Positions 60,588 through 64,000 of a stretch of 64,000 bases of DNA are shown piece by piece. How positions within the stretch are numbered: position 1 is the first letter of the stretch; the number at the start of each line of letters is the position of its first letter. Made by a program: the position numbers and the translations under genes. Origin of the DNA: Streptomyces atratus (GTDB lineage Bacteria > Actinomycetota > Actinomycetes > Streptomycetales > Streptomycetaceae); the NCBI RefSeq assembly GCF_014648655.1, contig NZ_BMRN01000019.1, forward strand, positions 62,001 to 126,000. Direction: 5' to 3'. The notes under the pieces were generated by a model. The model did no database searches. It was not told the origin of the DNA and saw only the letters and a program-made list of their open reading frames with translations.

Positions 60588-61974
60588 CCCTGGTGCGCCT
60601 CGGGGCCGTGCGGGCTCCAGCCGTTCAGGTAGGGCGCCAGTTCCTCGGGCTTTGGTTCACGAGCGGTGGGTATGGCGGGGAGGCGGGTCAGCGGGCCGAG
60701 GCTCTGGATGTAACGGCGTACCCAGGCCAGCCACTGTCGTGCTGAGGCTACTTCCGGCTCATCTTCTCCGGTCACCTCTTCTAGCCGACGCTCCAGGGCG
60801 CTGCAGTACGTGCTCAGGCCCGCCGCTTCCTGCCACTGGCGAGCCTGCGCGCGGAGTACCTCGGCAAACTGCTCTTGGGCGGCCATTTCCTTCGCCGTCT
60901 CCATGGCTGCCCGCCAGCGGACCTCGCGCTCGGCCTTGGCCCGCTCCTCGTCCGCCTTCCGCTGAGCGTCCTCCACGGCGCGGGTCTCGATCTCCCGGAG
61001 AACGGCTCCCAGGATGTCCTCCAGCACCCAGCGTTTGCGATCGGCCCAACGGGACTGCCGGCCGGATCGGCTGTAGCCGAGTTCGATCACGAGGCTCTTG
61101 GAGCGCTCCGGATCGGTGGATTGGGGAGACTCCTGCTGGATCGTGATGGTGTAGGTGAAGCCGCTTACGACCATGTCCAGTTCGCCCTCACGGCGGGAGT
61201 ATCCGGAGGGGTAGTGCCGCCCGTTGTACGTGTACGTATGGCTGCGGTGGCGGGCGGGGACGTCGTGATCCTCTACCTTGTGCCCGCGACGTACTGCCTC
61301 GGCGGCGAGGCCCTGGAGAATCAGCAGCGATCGACGACGGAGTGGGACAGGCATGATGAGGCGGCCCTTGTCGTCGCCCAGTGCCGCCACGACCGGATGC
61401 GGGGAGCGCAACTGAGCGGGGACGCGGACAGACGGAGCCTCGTCCGGCCGCTCTCTGCGCGAATTGGGGTGTGGCCCCTCGGCCAGAGAGATCTGCAGGT
61501 CGCGATTCCACATGCGGAGCCTTCGGGGACAAGGCCGTGACGCTTCGCGTAGTCGATCAAGCGTCGCCACTCCGTCACCGTGTCCTCATCGGGCTTGGTG
61601 GTGGTGACACGTCTATCCGTAATGAGTCGCTCGACGAGATCCTTCGCCTTGGCCCGACGGGCGAGTGCGGCTGGCCTGTCGGCGTAGGACGTGGATCGTG
61701 TGCTGCCTGCTCCCTTCCCCTTGGTGATCTTCTTCTTCCCGGCGTGTGCGGGGTCGTCCGGGTGATAGCCATGCTGGATGTAGAAGGTGCCTGCCTCGGT
61801 GACTTGCGCATCCACCTCACCCCCGCTGCGCTTGATCGTCAGCAGCCCGCGGTCGCGCAGCGCGTAGGCGGTGCGCCACTCACCGGGGTCCCAGGGTTCC
61901 TCGGGTTTCCTGCCGTTCGCGAGCTGGCCGAGCAAGGCGAGCTGTCGTTCGTTCAGGGGAGACCAGCGATGCAT
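60588..61974 (-). pseudogene. Large element gene of unknown function, frameshifted
   Basis: From an ATG at 61974 the minus strand encodes MHRWSPLNERQLALLGQLAN..., ...VTEAGTFYIQHGYHPDD, ...EWRRLIDYAKRHGLVPEG. Near 61515 it shifts frame into RMWNRDLQISLAEGPHPNSR, ...HTYTYNGRHYPSGYSRREGE and a charged coiled coil (ERAKAEREVRWRAAMETAKE), ending at the radical SAM junction. A winged-helix-like N-terminus and a long helical C-terminus are visible. The two halves clearly belong to one original protein of about 450 residues. Similar genes occur in Streptomyces integrative elements. Confidence 0.7.
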
Positions 61975-62218
61975 GGCAACAGCTCACCCTGTGGGCAAGC
62001 CAGGTGCAATGACTCGTATGGGTGGTCGCCCCTGGAAGCAGCGGGAACCCGCGGGTTTGCTGACGATCGGAGGGCCCACTTGCGTGAGCGCTGCGTGAGC
62101 GGACTGGGTGGCATCAGGAGGGACGAAGTGTCATGCCGATCGAGGGCGCGAGCCCCTGATCAGGAGAAACAGAATTCTGCGGCATCGTCCAGCATCACCC
62201 GGGATGATCTTGCAGGCC

Positions 62219-62260
62219 CTTGTAATGCGTAGGTCGTCGGTTCGAATCCGACAGAGGGCT
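62219..62260 (+). repeat. Right attachment site (attR), partial tRNA-Thr duplicate
   Basis: Positions 62219-62254 equal 57128-57163 exactly; one mismatch (A for G at 62255) follows, then GGGCT again. Only the 3' half of a tRNA is present, so it is not a gene. With this end, acceptor pairing to the tRNA 5' end would have a C-A mismatch. Confidence 0.9.
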
Positions 62261-62262
62261 CC

Positions 62263-62305
62263 GCAGAAGACCCAGGTCGGCAACGTTCCGGCCTGGGTCT
62301 TCTGC
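62263..62305. terminator. Hairpin beyond attR
   Basis: GCAGAAGACCCAGG at 62263-62276 pairs perfectly with 62292-62305 across a 15-nt loop. Likely the original terminator of the tRNA-Thr gene before the element entered. Confidence 0.85.
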
Positions 62306-62377
62306 TGTGCTTTTTCGGATGTCACGGTGCGTGGCGGGCCCGGTGGCCGTCGCGCGGGGCGCCGGTGGGCCCGCGCG

Positions 62378-63541
62378 TCAGGCGGCGTCGGCCAGCCGGT
62401 GCAGTATCCCGGCGACCAGCGCGGTCTGATGGGCCACCGTGTCCGGGTAGATGAACTCGTGCCTCGCGTGGGCGCCCCCGCCCACCGCTCCCAGGCCGCA
62501 GAGCACGGGAAGGCCCAGGCCGGCGACGAAATTCGCGTCGCTGGCACCACCGACGGTGACGTCGGCGAGCGGTCGGCCGAGTTCCTCCGACACCGCTCGC
62601 GCGGTCTTCAGCAGGGATTCCGACGCGGCGTTCAGCGTCATCGGCGGCCGGTTCCAGCCGTGCTGGACGTCGATGCGGATGCGCGGGTCGCTCACCTGGA
62701 TCTCGTCGAACGCGGCGTCCACCCGGTCCTGCTCCGCCTGGGTGAGAACACGGATGTCGATGCTCGCGGACGCCTGTCCGGCCACGACGTTCGTTCCGGA
62801 TCCGCCGCTGATACGCCCTACGTTGACAGTAGTTCCCTCCGCGGGTGCGGCTGTGGCCGCAGCATCCGTGATGAACTCGGCGAGCGCGTGGATCGCGCTG
62901 GCCCCGGCCTCGGGGTTCAGCCCGGCGTGTGCTTCCACTCCGGTGGCCGTCACCGTGAAGATTCCCCCGCCCTTGCGACCTGTTTTGACGGCACCGTCCA
63001 CACTCGCCTCAAGTACCAGCGTGGCATCCACGGATGCCGCGACCCGTTCGATCACCGGCCGGGACGAGGGGGAGCCGATCTCCTCGTCGCCGTTGAGGAC
63101 GAAGGTCACTGTGGGCACTGCCGCACCGCTCTCGCGGAGCAGTTTGAGAGCCCAGATGCCCTGAGCGAGGCCTGTCTTCATGTCGAAGATGCCGGGTCCG
63201 CTCAGACGTTGCCGGCCGTCTTCGCCGCGGTGGGAGGCGATCGGCCAGTTCGTCAGTGTGCCCCGCGGCCACACGGTGTCGTAGTGGCCGACGATCGCGA
63301 CATGCCCTGACCCGTGCCCTTCGTAGGTGATGACCACGGTGTCGCCCTGCTCGCCGCCCGGGTGCCGTTCCACTTCTGTGGGGGCGCCGAGCCGGCGAGC
63401 AACGAGAGTGCTCAGCAGTTCAAGGCCGTGACCGAGACCGGGGAGGTCGTAACTGTGGGTCTCGCAGGCGACGAGGTCGGTGATGTCGGTGAGGATGTCC
63501 GCAGCGGCGGCGTCGGCGCTGCGGGCGAGCTCGGAGATCAT
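62378..63541 (-). CDS. M20-family metallopeptidase (carboxypeptidase G2-like)
   Basis: 387 residues with the dizinc catalytic domain split by a dimerisation domain. Ligands and catalytic residues: His in VGHYDTVWP, Asp in GPGIFDMKTG, Glu pair in LNGDEEIGSPSS, and the final His in GGGAHARHEF. Members release glutamate from folates or acyl-amino acids. It is 37 bp after an AbgT-type transporter on the same strand, an arrangement like E. coli abg genes for p-aminobenzoyl-glutamate use. Confidence 0.93.
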   Translation of the reverse strand: MISELARSADAAAADILTDITDLVACETHSYDLPGLGHGLELLSTLVARRLGAPTEVERHPGGEQGDTVVITYEGHGSGHVAIVGHYDTVWPRGTLTNWPIASHRGEDGRQRLSGPGIFDMKTGLAQGIWALKLLRESGAAVPTVTFVLNGDEEIGSPSSRPVIERVAASVDATLVLEASVDGAVKTGRKGGGIFTVTATGVEAHAGLNPEAGASAIHALAEFITDAAATAAPAEGTTVNVGRISGGSGTNVVAGQASASIDIRVLTQAEQDRVDAAFDEIQVSDPRIRIDVQHGWNRPPMTLNAASESLLKTARAVSEELGRPLADVTVGGASDANFVAGLGLPVLCGLGAVGGGAHARHEFIYPDTVAHQTALVAGILHRLADAA

Positions 63542-63578
63542 GGTGCGGTCGCTCCGTGGGAATGTGGGGGATTCGGGG

Positions 63579-64000
63579 TCAGGCGCCGGGGCCGAAGGGG
63601 ATGCCGAGCAGATACCAGGCCAGCACGAAGCCGACCCACACCACCCAGACGACAGCGGCCAGGGGAATGGTGAACGAGGCCAGCGTGCCGATCCCCGCCG
63701 ACTTCCGGTAGCGCTGGATGAAGCCGAGAGCCATCGCGAAGTACGGGCTCATGGGGGTGATGCAGTTGCTGACCGAGTCGGCCACCCGGTAGACGGCCTG
63801 GGTGGCCTCAGGGCTGATCCCGATGAGCATGAGCATGGGGATGAACACCGGTGCGGCCAGCGCCCAGAGCGCGGATCCGCTGGTGATGGCCAGGTTCATG
63901 AAGGTGACCAGGACGGCTATCCCCAGCAGGACCACCCACCCGTGCACGCCGAGGTTCTGCAGCGCCTCCGCACCCCGTATCGCGAGCACCTCGCCGATGT
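63579..64000 (-). CDS. AbgT-family transporter, C-terminal part (5' end outside window)
   Basis: The visible 140 residues cover the last helices: GWVVLLGIAVLVTFMNLAIT, SGSALWALAAPVFIPML, and the AbgT hallmark VSNCITPMSPYFAMALGF, ending LAWYLLGIPFGPGA. AbgT proteins import p-aminobenzoyl-glutamate or export sulfonamides. The gene continues off the right edge and is the first gene of an operon with the M20 peptidase. Confidence 0.9.
   Translation of the reverse strand, partial: IGEVLAIRGAEALQNLGVHGWVVLLGIAVLVTFMNLAITSGSALWALAAPVFIPMLMLIGISPEATQAVYRVADSVSNCITPMSPYFAMALGFIQRYRKSAGIGTLASFTIPLAAVVWVVWVGFVLAWYLLGIPFGPGA

Larger units (their letters stand above)
57128..62260. mobile_element. Degraded integrative element in tRNA-Thr
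   Basis: About 5.1 kb bounded by direct repeats of the tRNA 3' half. Genes lie on the minus strand: integrase C-terminal fragment next to attL, a hypothetical, CYTH protein, methyltransferase, P-loop kinase, truncated radical SAM and a frameshifted long gene. No replication or Tra/FtsK-type transfer gene and no excisionase remain, so it is a non-mobile relic of an AICE-like element carrying a cargo cassette. Confidence 0.8.

Noticed and set aside
62132..62158. 8-codon ORF (MPIEGASP) after a strong AGGAGGG near attR
   Set aside because: Too short to judge; probably the leftover start of a deleted element gene.
62219..62260. Second tRNA-Thr gene
   Set aside because: Only the 3' half is present, preceded by unrelated sequence; it is the attR duplicate.

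Overview
The window is high-GC actinobacterial DNA, and the gene content and order point to the core chromosome of a Streptomyces. From glnR at the left edge to msiK near 56 kb the order (glnR, lmeA-like, cysA-sseC, nur, ygfZ, dtd, rsiG, mshA, gpmA, phoU/phoR-phoP, carD-ispD-ispF-cysS-rlmB, msiK) follows what I recall of the S. coelicolor SCO4159-SCO4240 interval. Parts also match Mycobacterium tuberculosis synteny: Rv0814c-Rv0818, Rv0474-Rv0476, Rv0486-Rv0491 and Rv3579c-Rv3583c. Species cannot be read from the sequence.

Layout. 1-10 kb: nitrogen regulator GlnR with an unlisted coupled mini-ORF, a sulfur-carrier and rhodanese group (MoaD-like, CysA, SseC) preceded by a leaderless cysteine-containing leader peptide, a membrane protein with a prion-like repeat tract, and three tandem paralogous single-span membrane proteins. 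10-16 kb: nitrobindin, nickel regulator Nur, YgfZ, D-aminoacyl-tRNA deacylase, the c-di-GMP-binding anti-sigma factor RsiG, an asparaginase and an Eis-like acetyltransferase. 16-28.1 kb: accessory region rich in decayed genes (quinone oxidoreductase, MFS, PNPOx and AraC pseudogenes), AraC/VOC modules, a UvrA-like protein, and a rifamycin-resistance locus made of a 19-bp rifamycin-associated element, a glycosyltransferase remnant and rox. 28.1-41.5 kb: XRE/HbhA-like/DUF2516 locus, a receiver-SpoIIE phosphatase, an NlpC/P60 hydrolase, mycothiol gene mshA, several lipoproteins, a toxin-antitoxin-like pair and gpmA. 41.5-57.2 kb: MFS, a Cys-rich mini-protein, phoU, phoR-phoP, carD, isoprenoid genes ispD/ispF, cysS, rlmB, DoxX, a sugar nucleotidyltransferase, msiK and tRNA-Thr(UGU).

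From 57.1 to 62.3 kb lies a degraded integrated element bounded by a 36-bp exact repeat of the tRNA-Thr 3' half. It carries a truncated tyrosine integrase and a minus-strand cassette of CYTH protein, methyltransferase, P-loop kinase and truncated radical SAM protein, plus a frameshifted larger gene. An M20 peptidase and the end of an AbgT-type transporter close the window.

Two themes recur. Many genes appear to be expressed from leaderless transcripts (TANNNT, 6-7 nt, then the start codon), and short hidden genes abut important ones (glnR, cysA, phoU, possibly carD). All family assignments come from reading motifs; no database search was possible.
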